This document shows, one piece after another, positions 19,727 through 28,389 of a stretch of DNA of 64,000 nt. The stretch's first letter is position 1. Each line of letters begins with the position of its first letter. The stretch is from Sulfuritalea sp. (GTDB lineage: Bacteria; Pseudomonadota; Gammaproteobacteria; Burkholderiales; Rhodocyclaceae). The translations under genes were made by a program, and so were the position numbers. The notes beneath the pieces were generated by a model. It was given only the letters and a program-made list of their open reading frames with translations, did not search any database and was not told the DNA's origin. Location of the stretch: positions 1 to 64,000 of the forward strand of contig JADJUP010000031.1 in assembly GCA_016716965.1 (NCBI GenBank), read 5' to 3'.

Positions 19727-20098
19727 TCATTCAACGTAGCGTTTGCTGGCCCGGCGGCTGCCGGGTTTCGATTTCTGGATGATGACGCCTTTGACCGCGC
19801 CGAGGTCGGGAATATCCGCCGCCGGATAGGCCGGGTTCAGGGCCTGCAGGCGCCAGCCGCTGGCCTGCCGCGCCAGTTGGCGGAAGATCCATTCGCCGTT
19901 GAGTTGCGCCAGGACGAAGGAGCCGTCGGTGGCCAGGCCTTCCGGTTCGATCAGTATCACTTCGCCTTCGAGGAACTCCGGCGCCATGCTGTCTCCCAGC
20001 ACCATCAGCGCAAACGGCTCTGCGGACGAGCAGGCGTCGAGTTCGGCGTCGGCGGCCTGCGGCTGGATCGGTATCGTGCGGCGCGGCGTCTGGGTCAT
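19727..20098 (-). CDS. S24/LexA-like domain protein without HTH
   Basis: 123 residues. The fold of the LexA/UmuD S24 domain is visible: PFALMVLGDSMAPEFLEGEV (GDSM holds the nucleophile serine), VILIEPEG, SFVLAQLNGEWIFRQLAR and LQALNPAYPAADI. At the place where the catalytic lysine of the Ser/Lys dyad is normally found there is FRQL, so self-cleavage looks doubtful. There is no N-terminal helix-turn-helix, unlike LexA or phage repressors. It lies 18 nt after a gene encoding an HTH fused to a ferredoxin reductase, so DNA binding and the S24 domain are split over two proteins here. Confidence 0.8.
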   Translation of the reverse strand: MTQTPRRTIPIQPQAADAELDACSSAEPFALMVLGDSMAPEFLEGEVILIEPEGLATDGSFVLAQLNGEWIFRQLARQASGWRLQALNPAYPAADIPDLGAVKGVIIQKSKPGSRRASKRYVE

Positions 20099-20116
20099 GT
20101 CCGTTCGTTCATGGCA

Positions 20117-21580
20117 TCAAAGCGGCTCGACGTGCAATTGCGCGGGCGGCACGCCGGCGGCCAGCAGCGCCTCGGCAATCGGCCCGACGCTTTGCGCGGC
20201 ACCCGCCAGATAGACGTCGCTGCCGGCCAACGCGGCGTTCGCGCCCACGACCGCGGGCAATTCTTCGACACCCAGCGCACGGTAGCTGAACTCGTCCAAT
20301 GCTTCGGCCCAGGCGCGGCACTGGTTGGGCAGATACTGGCCACCAACCTGCGCGCTGGCCCAGTAGAGCGTGATCGACTCGGCGGCATCCACCGCGATGG
20401 CATGTTCGATCAGGCTGTTGATCGGTGCGAAGCCGTCCTCAAGGGCGATGAATACCAGCGGCCGCGGCGAGCTGTTCTCCAGCACGAAAGTGCCCCACGG
20501 GCCCCACACCGAGACGTCGTCGGCAAGCCTGATGCGGCCGTCGAACAGGCAGGCCGAAAAGTCGGCGCTGGCGGCACGGTGGTCGTTGCGGGCAATATGA
20601 AAAATCAGGTTGCGGTCGTCGCAGGGGCAGCTCGCCACGGAGAATTCGCCATGCACGTCGCTGCCGTCGCGGATGCCGGCGCGAATGCCGAGGGTAACCC
20701 GCTGCCCGGCGAGGAAGCGCAGGCGGTTGCTGCGCGGCGTCTGCAGGTGCAGCCGCATCACGTCGGCGCCCAGTGCATCGATGCGGCGTACCTTGGCGAC
20801 CACGCGCTGCTCGGGGATGTCTTCAGGCGCGCCGGCTTCCAGCACTTCCAGCGTCAGGTCGGAGCTCAGCGCCGTGCAGCTGCACATCAGGACATGGTTC
20901 TGCGCCTTTTCCGCCTCGGAAAAGCGGTAGTCCGAGGGCGACACGTCACGCGTCTCGCCGGCCACCACACGCGCCTTGCACAGCCCGCAGTTGCCGTTGC
21001 CGCAGCCGTAGTTGGGCGCGAGCCCGGCGCGCAAAGCCGCCTTGAGGAGCGTTTCCGATCCCTCGACGAAGAATTCGCGACCCGATGGCTTGACCGTGAC
21101 GTGCGCCGACATGACGCGCAGCATAGCATCGAGGGCACCGACGTCCCGTGGCGGCGGCGGCTCCGACAATGCCCGCGCCAGTCCGTCGTCGAGCAATGCC
21201 GCAAGTTCCGCCGGAGCGGGTACTTGCGGTTGGTCGAGGCGCGCGCGCAGCGCGGCAAACAGCGCGTGGTAGCGGGTCAGGGTGCGCTGCAGTTCGGCCA
21301 GTTCCTGGCCCTGGACGAAGATGCGCTGCGCCAGGGTCTCCTGGGTCGGCAGCACGCGTTCGCGCAGGCGGCGGGCAAAGGCATCCTCGCGGATCGCACG
21401 GGTCTTTTCGAAACTCCCGGAGTCGTCGAGGTCAAGCTGCGGCCAGGCGCGTTGCAGGTCTGTGGCATCCACCATGCCGTCGAAGGACGCCAGCTCTCCA
21501 TCGCGTATGCGCCTTTGCAAGGCGACGCGGGAAATGCCAAGCAGATGCGCGGCGCGGGACAGGGTTAGCCATTGGGACAT
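20117..21580 (-). CDS. HTH - [2Fe-2S] ferredoxin - oxidoreductase fusion protein
   Basis: 487 residues from ATG 21580. Residues 1-48 are an excisionase/MerR-like helix-turn-helix (LSRAAHLLGISRVALQRRIR). A charged helical linker follows (about 60-115). Residues about 160-240 are a plant-type [2Fe-2S] ferredoxin: C193, C198 and C201 in NYGCGNGNCGLCKA, and C233 or C235 in HVLMCSC. Residues 245-487 look like the FAD/NAD module, but the FAD motif RxYS appears as EFSV and the NAD motif GGTGxAP as LEDGFAP. A redox-responsive DNA-binding protein is an attractive inference; an electron-transfer enzyme with an N-terminal interaction domain is the alternative. Confidence 0.8.
   Translation of the reverse strand: MSQWLTLSRAAHLLGISRVALQRRIRDGELASFDGMVDATDLQRAWPQLDLDDSGSFEKTRAIREDAFARRLRERVLPTQETLAQRIFVQGQELAELQRTLTRYHALFAALRARLDQPQVPAPAELAALLDDGLARALSEPPPPRDVGALDAMLRVMSAHVTVKPSGREFFVEGSETLLKAALRAGLAPNYGCGNGNCGLCKARVVAGETRDVSPSDYRFSEAEKAQNHVLMCSCTALSSDLTLEVLEAGAPEDIPEQRVVAKVRRIDALGADVMRLHLQTPRSNRLRFLAGQRVTLGIRAGIRDGSDVHGEFSVASCPCDDRNLIFHIARNDHRAASADFSACLFDGRIRLADDVSVWGPWGTFVLENSSPRPLVFIALEDGFAPINSLIEHAIAVDAAESITLYWASAQVGGQYLPNQCRAWAEALDEFSYRALGVEELPAVVGANAALAGSDVYLAGAAQSVGPIAEALLAAGVPPAQLHVEPL
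20558..20580 (-). repeat. Dispersed 23-bp motif, copy H (weak)
   Basis: On the minus strand it begins ACCGT, core CAGCGCCGACTTT, 20 of 23 bases as in copy A. It is within coding sequence (RAASADFSAC), so chance is possible. Confidence 0.35.
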
Positions 21581-21627
21581 GGCCGCAAGCATAGCCAATC
21601 CGGCTACTCGCGCGATTTGAATATTTT

Positions 21628-21681
21628 TATGTCCGCACCAATGGGCGGACGGTATCCCCTTGTGGGGTATGTCCGCACCAA
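21628..21681. repeat. Hairpin element followed by GGTATCCCC (copy 2) with direct repeat
   Basis: Stem GTCCGC / GCGGAC at 21631-21650, preceded by TAT and followed by GGTATCCCC, as at 15734. The 14-mer TATGTCCGCACCAA is repeated directly at 21628 and 21668. It lies between tonB and the HTH-ferredoxin gene, about 50 nt upstream of the latter start. Confidence 0.5.
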
Positions 21682-21728
21682 GGGTGCAGTGGCCCCCTCA
21701 CCGCCCGCGCTGGCGCGTCGCAGAAGGG

Positions 21729-22529
21729 CTATTGAGGCGTCGGTGCGTCCAGCAACAGCCCCGTACGCGGCGCCTTGCCCGGCTCGAACACGACCTCGAC
21801 CAGCAACTGGCTTTTGACGGGAAACCCGGAGATCAAGCCCGGCGCATAGCGTTCATTGGCGAAGGACTTCAGCACCTCCTCGTCGAAGGTGCCACGCGGC
21901 GTCGATTCGAGAATCCGATGCGAATCGACGCCGCCTTGCTGGTTGATGAACATCAGAAGTACGACGCGCCCGGACAGTGTGTTGGTAAGGGGTGGATAGT
22001 CGGGCCGTATCGGCTTGAGCGGCGTCGGCCGGCGATGCAGGTAACGCGCCGCGTAGTACCAGGAACCGGTGACGATCCCGGCCCTGCCTGGACGCAGGCG
22101 CTCGGGCGCCGGGGCGCCCGGCAGCTTGACGCCGGTTGCTGCCGGATCCGCCTCGACCTCCAGCTTTGCCCCCTTTTTCGCCACGGCGGCCGTAGTCGCG
22201 GTTGGCGCCGGCACCGGCAATGGTTTGACGTTCGGACTTTGCACAACGGGCCGCGGCTGCGGTTCCGGCGGGGCAGTCAGCACGGCCTCCACGGTTTGAC
22301 CGGACTCGGCGACTGGCTCGGGCACCGCGGGCGGTGCCTGCCGGATGCTGACCGCCAGTGCCGCCGGCCGCTTCCCGCCGCCACCGCCACGGGCGCCGAT
22401 CCCCGTTCCGCCGAAGGAAGTCAGTAGCAGCGCGTGCAAGGCCAGCGAGAAGGCAAGACACCCGGCAAAGCGGCGCTCCGCGCCCCTGGGCAACCGGCGC
22501 GCCAGTACCTCCCGCCAATTACCCAGCAC
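21729..22529 (-). CDS. TonB-like energy transducer
   Basis: 266 residues starting at GTG 22529. One N-terminal membrane anchor (residues about 22-42, AGCLAFSLALHALLLTSFGG), a Pro-rich periplasmic spacer (APPEPQPRPVV, VKPLPVPAPT), and a C-terminal TonB-fold domain with RGTFDEEVLKSFANERYAPG and LLVEVVFEPGK. TonB proteins carry proton-motive energy from ExbBD to outer-membrane receptors; no exbB or exbD is here. It follows the pilY1 stop by only 15 nt, so it may be cotranscribed with the pilus genes, an unusual location. The C-terminal region lacks the typical YPxxA motif and has PDYPPLTNTLSGRVVL instead. Confidence 0.82.
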   Translation of the reverse strand: MLGNWREVLARRLPRGAERRFAGCLAFSLALHALLLTSFGGTGIGARGGGGGKRPAALAVSIRQAPPAVPEPVAESGQTVEAVLTAPPEPQPRPVVQSPNVKPLPVPAPTATTAAVAKKGAKLEVEADPAATGVKLPGAPAPERLRPGRAGIVTGSWYYAARYLHRRPTPLKPIRPDYPPLTNTLSGRVVLLMFINQQGGVDSHRILESTPRGTFDEEVLKSFANERYAPGLISGFPVKSQLLVEVVFEPGKAPRTGLLLDAPTPQ

Positions 22530-25500
22530 CAGAACTCACTGCACTCACTGCACTATTTCGCGCCAGCTCACCCGCTTGCCGGTGGGCGGCGCCACATCGA
22601 ACGGCGCCTCGACGGTCAATTGCTGGGCCGCCGACGTCGTCGCAATGACCACCGTCTTGCCGCTCGGCAGACGCACGATGTTGAGACCCACCGCCAGTGA
22701 TTCCGATCCGCCGGCACCGACCAGGCGCCGTCCGACCGCCTGGTCGGCGCTGTTCTTGATGGCATCGCCGCCCTTGTTGTTGAAATAGTTCAGCCAGGCG
22801 AATCCGCCGACATTGCAGGCGTTGCTTTCCGGTACGTTGGAGGCGACGACCAGGGTGCCCAGCTGCAGCTTCATGTCGATGTTGATGCGCTCGCCCGTAT
22901 CCGGCAGGTCGACGAACCAGCCGTCGGCCGAACTGCAGTTGGCCGTGCAGCCGTTGGTACGGAACGCGGCGGTGCCGGAACCGTGGGTGGTGATCACCAT
23001 CTTGCGCAGGTTGGTGCGCAAGTCGGTCAGCGTCGTGGTGCCCAGCGTATCCCGTAACGCCCAGATCGAATTGGTCTGGGTCGAGGCAAGGTCGGTCGGC
23101 CCGAGATAGCGGCCGGTACCGACGTAGACGTAGGCCTCGCCACCGACCTCGGCCAGTTCGGGACGGGTCGTGATCGGCTGCCCGACATCGCTGGCATCGA
23201 CCGCGGTAGCGATCAGCGTAGCTTCGCGTCCCGCATCGTTCATCGAGTCATTGACATCGAAGCGCCAGACATTGCCCAGCAGGTCGCCGCCGTAGATCCT
23301 CTCGGTCGTGTTGTCACGCAAGGGGTTGGCGGACCACGCGCTGATGTGGTTGAGCCCGCTCGGGTCGGCCGCCGTTCCCTCGCCGGTGCTGATCTTGTAA
23401 AGGATCTTGCCGGTCATCGCCTCTAGCACATAGAGGTACCCGATGCCATCGCCAGGCGCCGCGGGCGAATTGACGTTGTTATAGCCGGAGGTGACGAACA
23501 CCACCCAGCGGCCGTCCGGGCACGCAGCTTGCTGATGATCGGATTGTTGAAGGAGTAACCGATGTGGCAATCAGTGTACTCGTCGGTAGCCGGTGCCTTG
23601 CTCGTCGCATCCACCGTGACGCAATTGCCGGCATCGTGCTTGAATTCCCACAGCGCGACCGGCGCTTCCGGATCGGTTATGTCGAGGGCAAAATAGCCCC
23701 TCCCGCCCTTGTTCATGCCGCTGACAAGTATCGTCCGCCAGGTCGACGTGTCCGGGTTGTACACATCACCGACTACCGGCGTTCCATCCACCGAATACAC
23801 GTGCTCGGCGGCATAACCTTCGCTGGCCAGTCGGTAGAGGTTGGGCAGCACCATGCTTGGCATGAAGGCCCAGGCTTCCTTGCCGCCATCGGGATCGATG
23901 ATCGAAGTGCCGGCCTTGATGGCGTGCAGCATGCCGTCGTTGGCTGACGCATAGACGATCGGCATGCGCGAAGCCTCGGTGCTCTTGTAGAGGCTGTAGC
24001 CGGCATCGTCGTATTCGGCAAACGGTCCCTTGACGAACACCGGTTGCGCATTGACGATGTCACCGAGCACATGCTCCCGCGTCCGGTAGAGCTTGTCGAG
24101 GTCGGTATTGGTTACCGGTGGCCCGGAACTGAAGCCTTCCTTGCCGCGCTGGCCGCGAAGGTAATTTACCAGGTTCGCGCCCGCCGCCGGCGTGCGCTGA
24201 TCAACGGTGACACCTGCGCCGGTACCATAGTTTGGGTATTGACTGAGCAGGGCAACATTGGCCGCGCCGAAATGCGCCTGCTCGGCAAGGTCTAGCGTGG
24301 TCACTGCCGCCCCCGTGGGCGCTCCGCTGGCGTCGCAAGCGTAGCTGCTCCATTTGAAATCCACCAGGTTATCCGTAGCCCCTGCTCGGTAGAGCTTGAT
24401 GCTGCGGTTGTCGCAGGCAGTCTTCGTCATTTCGTCGAGCTTGGATTGCGCCGACCAGATTACCGTGCCGCTTACGGCACCGGTATCGAGGTTGATCTCG
24501 CGCGCTTCGAGGTCGCCGGTCCAGGCCTGGGTCTTGTACTTCGCGGTGTAGGCGAAGTTGTCGCCGGCTACCGGTTCCAGGTTGGACGTGGCCGCCGCCG
24601 CCGCCGCCGCGACACGGGCATTGATCCCGGCCAAAGCCTCGGCAAGGCTGCTTACCACCGTATCCGGATTGCTGGCGCTGAAATACTGGCCGCGTCCGTT
24701 GACCGCCGCATGCCACAGGTCGTCCAGCGCTGTTGCACTGTCGGCCACGGGAACCGGCCAGTTGATGGTGCCGTCGCGCAGGCGGACGAAATCGGGACAA
24801 AGTGTCGCCGTCCCGGCGCCGAACACCCCGACGCCCGGATTCGTCGTCAGCGCGAAGGTGAAGGTCGTGGCGCTGGGAACCGAGGCAATGCGGAACTGGC
24901 CGCGATACGCCGCGACGCTACCACCGGACAAGGTGACAGTCTGGTTGACCAGGAAGCCATGGGCCGCCGAAGTAGTGACGGTAACCACGTTGGCGAGCCA
25001 GGTGGCGCTGCTGACTGTTTTGGCCACGCACTGGTCGGTGCGGTAGCTCGGCGAGGAAATCAGCGTGCCATCCAATCCGAGACCCATGGTGAAGGTTGTC
25101 ATGTGCTGCCAGTTGGCGCGGTCGTCTTCATTGCCCGATCCAGTGGATGGCACGTTGTCGTCGCAGACATTGGTGCCGAGCACTCCAGTGCAGTTCGCCA
25201 AGACTGGCGTTGCGCAGGTCGGTCTTGTAGTAGTACTGGGCGACATCGGCCAGCGAGTTGCTGCTACCCGAGAACAGTGCCGCCGTACCGCCGGTATGGG
25301 CGGCTGCGCCGGGATTGTCGGGCATCAGCACCTTGAAGTGGGTGGTATCAGGCACTTCGACGACCTGGAAATTGCCGCGGAAAAAGGAATTGGTGCCGCC
25401 CGCAATGGTGACCGAGTGACCCGCCAGGAAGGGATGGGCGGCTGTCGTGGTGAAGGTCGCGAAGGACGGCTCCACCTCCGGATCATCGCCCGGCGCTGTC

Positions 25501-26189
25501 CAGGTCGCCGACGCGACGTTGGCGCTGAGTCCGCCGAGGCCGGAACTGTAGGTTTCGCAGGGCCAGACCTGGGAGCCGCTGAGGCAGCCCTCCGGTGGCG
25601 TCGGTGGGCCTTCGCCGGTCACCGCAGCCGTTGCCGGAACTGCCGGCGCCGCGGCAAAGCAGGTGCCGGGAACGGCATCGGACCAGTCTGCCTCCAGATT
25701 AACCGTCGCCGAGCCCAAGGCGGTACCGCCCTGATTCGGGCCAGAGTAGGCCTGCGAGGTCACCTCGCCCTTGCGTTCCAGCTTGAAGCCCGTCGCGCCG
25801 GTGGTACGACAGTCCGTGGTCTGTCCGGTTGCATCAGGGATCCCGACGACCACGCAGTTGTCCGCCGCGACCCATCCCGTCGTATCGACGCGCCTGCAGT
25901 CGGTGGTTCCGTTCATGACGCAGCTAGGTGTGTTCGTCCAGGCCATCGGATCGCGGAACTGGCATTCGGTCGTGAAGCCATTGGCATCGTGGATGGGATC
26001 GGGCGTGCAGGCGTAAGCGACATCGACATACGGCGCGGTGGCCACCGTTTCGCAGTAGTTGGCGCTGGCGTTGCCGGTGTAGGTATAGGAACCGGGGCTG
26101 CCGCTGCGGGTCTGCGCATTGCAGGGCGCCGAATTTACGTTCAGCGGCACGGTCGGGGTCACACCAACTGTGGGGCCGTTACCCGACAC

Positions 26190-27967
26190 GGCATTGGAGG
26201 TTGGCGCTTTCGGTACAGGTCGCGGTGTCTACCCAGGCGCTGAAGCCGGCAGCCGTGCTGCAATCGGTGGCGATGCCGCCGCTGCTGGTCCAGGTCGCTC
26301 CGGCTACCGTGCTGGTGCAGGTGGGCGAGCCCTGGGGTACGTAGCTGAAGGCTGCCGCAGTCGAACCGCCGACAACGCAGAACACATCGGAACTCGGCGT
26401 ACAGGCCGCGATTGGCGTGAATGCCCCGTCGAGCGCGCCGGTGTTGTTGCATTCGACGGCGCTGGCGCCGCCGCTCCAGTTGGTGCCGCTCAAGGTGGTG
26501 GTACAGGAATCCGCCTTGACGAAGCCGGCATTGACGCGACACTGGACATTCGGCGTCGCCGTGTCGCAGGTTGCGCGGTCGGTCCAGCCGGCCGGGTTGA
26601 AGGCTATCGCCCGGCATTCCGTGGCATTGCCGCCGCTGCTGGTCCAGGTCGCTCCGCCGACCGTACTGGTACAGGTCGGCGCATAGGCGGTGACATAAGT
26701 CCAGGCCGGCGTCGGGTTGATGCGGCAGAACACGTCCGAACTCGGGGTACAGGATGCGATCGGATCAAAGGTGCCGTCGAGCACGCCGGTGTTGTTGCAT
26801 TCGACCGCGCTTGCGCCACCACTCCAGCTGGTGCCGCTCAGGGTCGTGGTACAGGAATGCGCCTTGACGAAACTGGCATTGACCCGGCACTGCACATTGG
26901 GCGTTGCAGTATCGCAGGTCGCCCGCGCGGTCCAGGCCGGATTGAAGGCGGCCGTCTGGCATTCGGTGGCGTTGCCGCCACTGCTGGTCCATGTCGGCCC
27001 CGATACCGTGCTGGTACAAGTGGGTGGATACGCAGCAACGTAAGTCCAGGCCGGAGCCGGATCGACTCGGCACGACACGTTTCCACTCGGCGTGCAGGTC
27101 GCGATCGGATCCCAGGTGCCGTCCAGCACGCCGGTGTTGTTGCATTCGACCGCGGCAGCGTCACCACTCCAGTTGGTTCCGCTCAGCGTCGTAGTGCAGG
27201 AATGCGCCTTGACGAAACTGGCATTGACGCGGCACTGCACGTTCGGTGTTGTCGTGTCGCAAGTCGAACGATTGGTCCAGGTCGGATTGAAGGCGATGGT
27301 CCGGCAATCCGTTGCCGAGCTGTCACCGGTCCAGGTCGCTCCCGACACCGTGCTGGTGCACGTGCCTCCATAGGGACGATAGACCCAGGACGCATCGATC
27401 TGGCAAGAAACGTCCGCACTGGGCGTGCAAGTGCTGATATCGGTCCAGGCGCCATCGAGCGCACCGGTATTGTTGCATTCGACCGCACTGGCGCCGCCGC
27501 TCCAGACCGAGCCGCTCAGCGTCGTGGTGCAGGAATGGGCCTTGACGAAACTCGCATTGACGCGACACTGGACGTCCGGCAGCGCTGCATCGCAAGTCGC
27601 CGTGTTGGTCCACGTCGGGTTGTAGGCACCGGCAATCTGGCAATCGGTGGCATTGCCACCGCTGCTGGTCCAGGTCGCCCCCGCTACCGTGCTGGTGCAA
27701 CTCGGCGCATAACTGGTGACATAGTTGAAGGTGGCCGCGCTATCGATCTGGCACATCACGGTTGCGCTGGGGGTACAGGATGCGATGGGTGTCCAGGTTC
27801 CGTCGAAACCCGGGTTGGTGGCACATTGGACGGCGGCAGCGCCGCCGGTCCAGGTGGTTCCGTCAAAGGTATCCGTACAGGAATGAGTCTTGACGAAACT
27901 TCCCGTAACGCGGCAATTGGTAAAGGCGTTGGGCGTGCATGTCGCCACGGGAGTCCAGACTCCTGGG
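26190..27967 (-). repeat. Cys-rich repeats inside pilY1 (about 115 aa per unit)
   Basis: At least four tandem units of 111-117 codons. The segment encoding VECNNTG recurs at 26441, 26789, 27134 and 27467 (spacings 348, 345 and 333 nt). Each unit is two related halves of about 55 residues with four cysteines, for example TCDTATPNVQCRVNASFVKA then HSCTTTLSGTNWSGG and AVECNNTG. The WT-x4-TCT...CRV pattern recalls thrombospondin-like modules. Partial units flank the block on both sides. Confidence 0.85.
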
Positions 27968-27975
27968 GAAAAGAT

Positions 27976-28389
27976 GCTCTCGCGTTCCAGTTGCCCGGTC
28001 CTGCTCACGTTCCTGCTCTGGTACTGCAACTGGCCGACCTTGCTTTGCAGCCGCGTGGTGAATTGCAGTTGCCCGGTCTTGCTCTGGATCCTGCTCTGGT
28101 ATTGCAACTGGCCGCGCTTGCGTTCGAGGTTCGTGGTGTATTGCAGCTGCCCGGTCTTGCTCTGGATCATGCTCTGGTACTGCAGGGCGCCGATTCTGCT
28201 CTGGAGGTTCGTGGTGTACTCCAGTTGCCCGGTCTTGCTCTGGACCTTGCTCTGGTATTCGAGTGCCCCGGTACGGCTTTCAAGGTTGGTGGTGTACTGC
28301 AACTGCCCGGTCTTGCTCTGGATCTTGCTCTGGTACTCGAGCGGACCGGTCTTGATCTGCAGGTCGGTGCGGTACTGCACCTGCCCGGT
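27976..28389 (-). repeat. Gln-rich 26-residue repeats inside pilY1
   Basis: Five full 78-nt units plus a partial sixth. The unit reads TGQLQYTTNLESR followed by TGALEYQSKVQSK, so it is two 13-residue halves and about 10.5 half-units in all. The alternation of hydrophobic and polar residues suggests beta strands or an amphipathic coil. No cysteines are present. Confidence 0.9.

Noticed and set aside
26190..28389. Regular repeats that look CRISPR-like at first sight
   Set aside because: Period of 78 or about 345 nt, open in one frame, no unique spacers and no cas genes; they are protein repeats.
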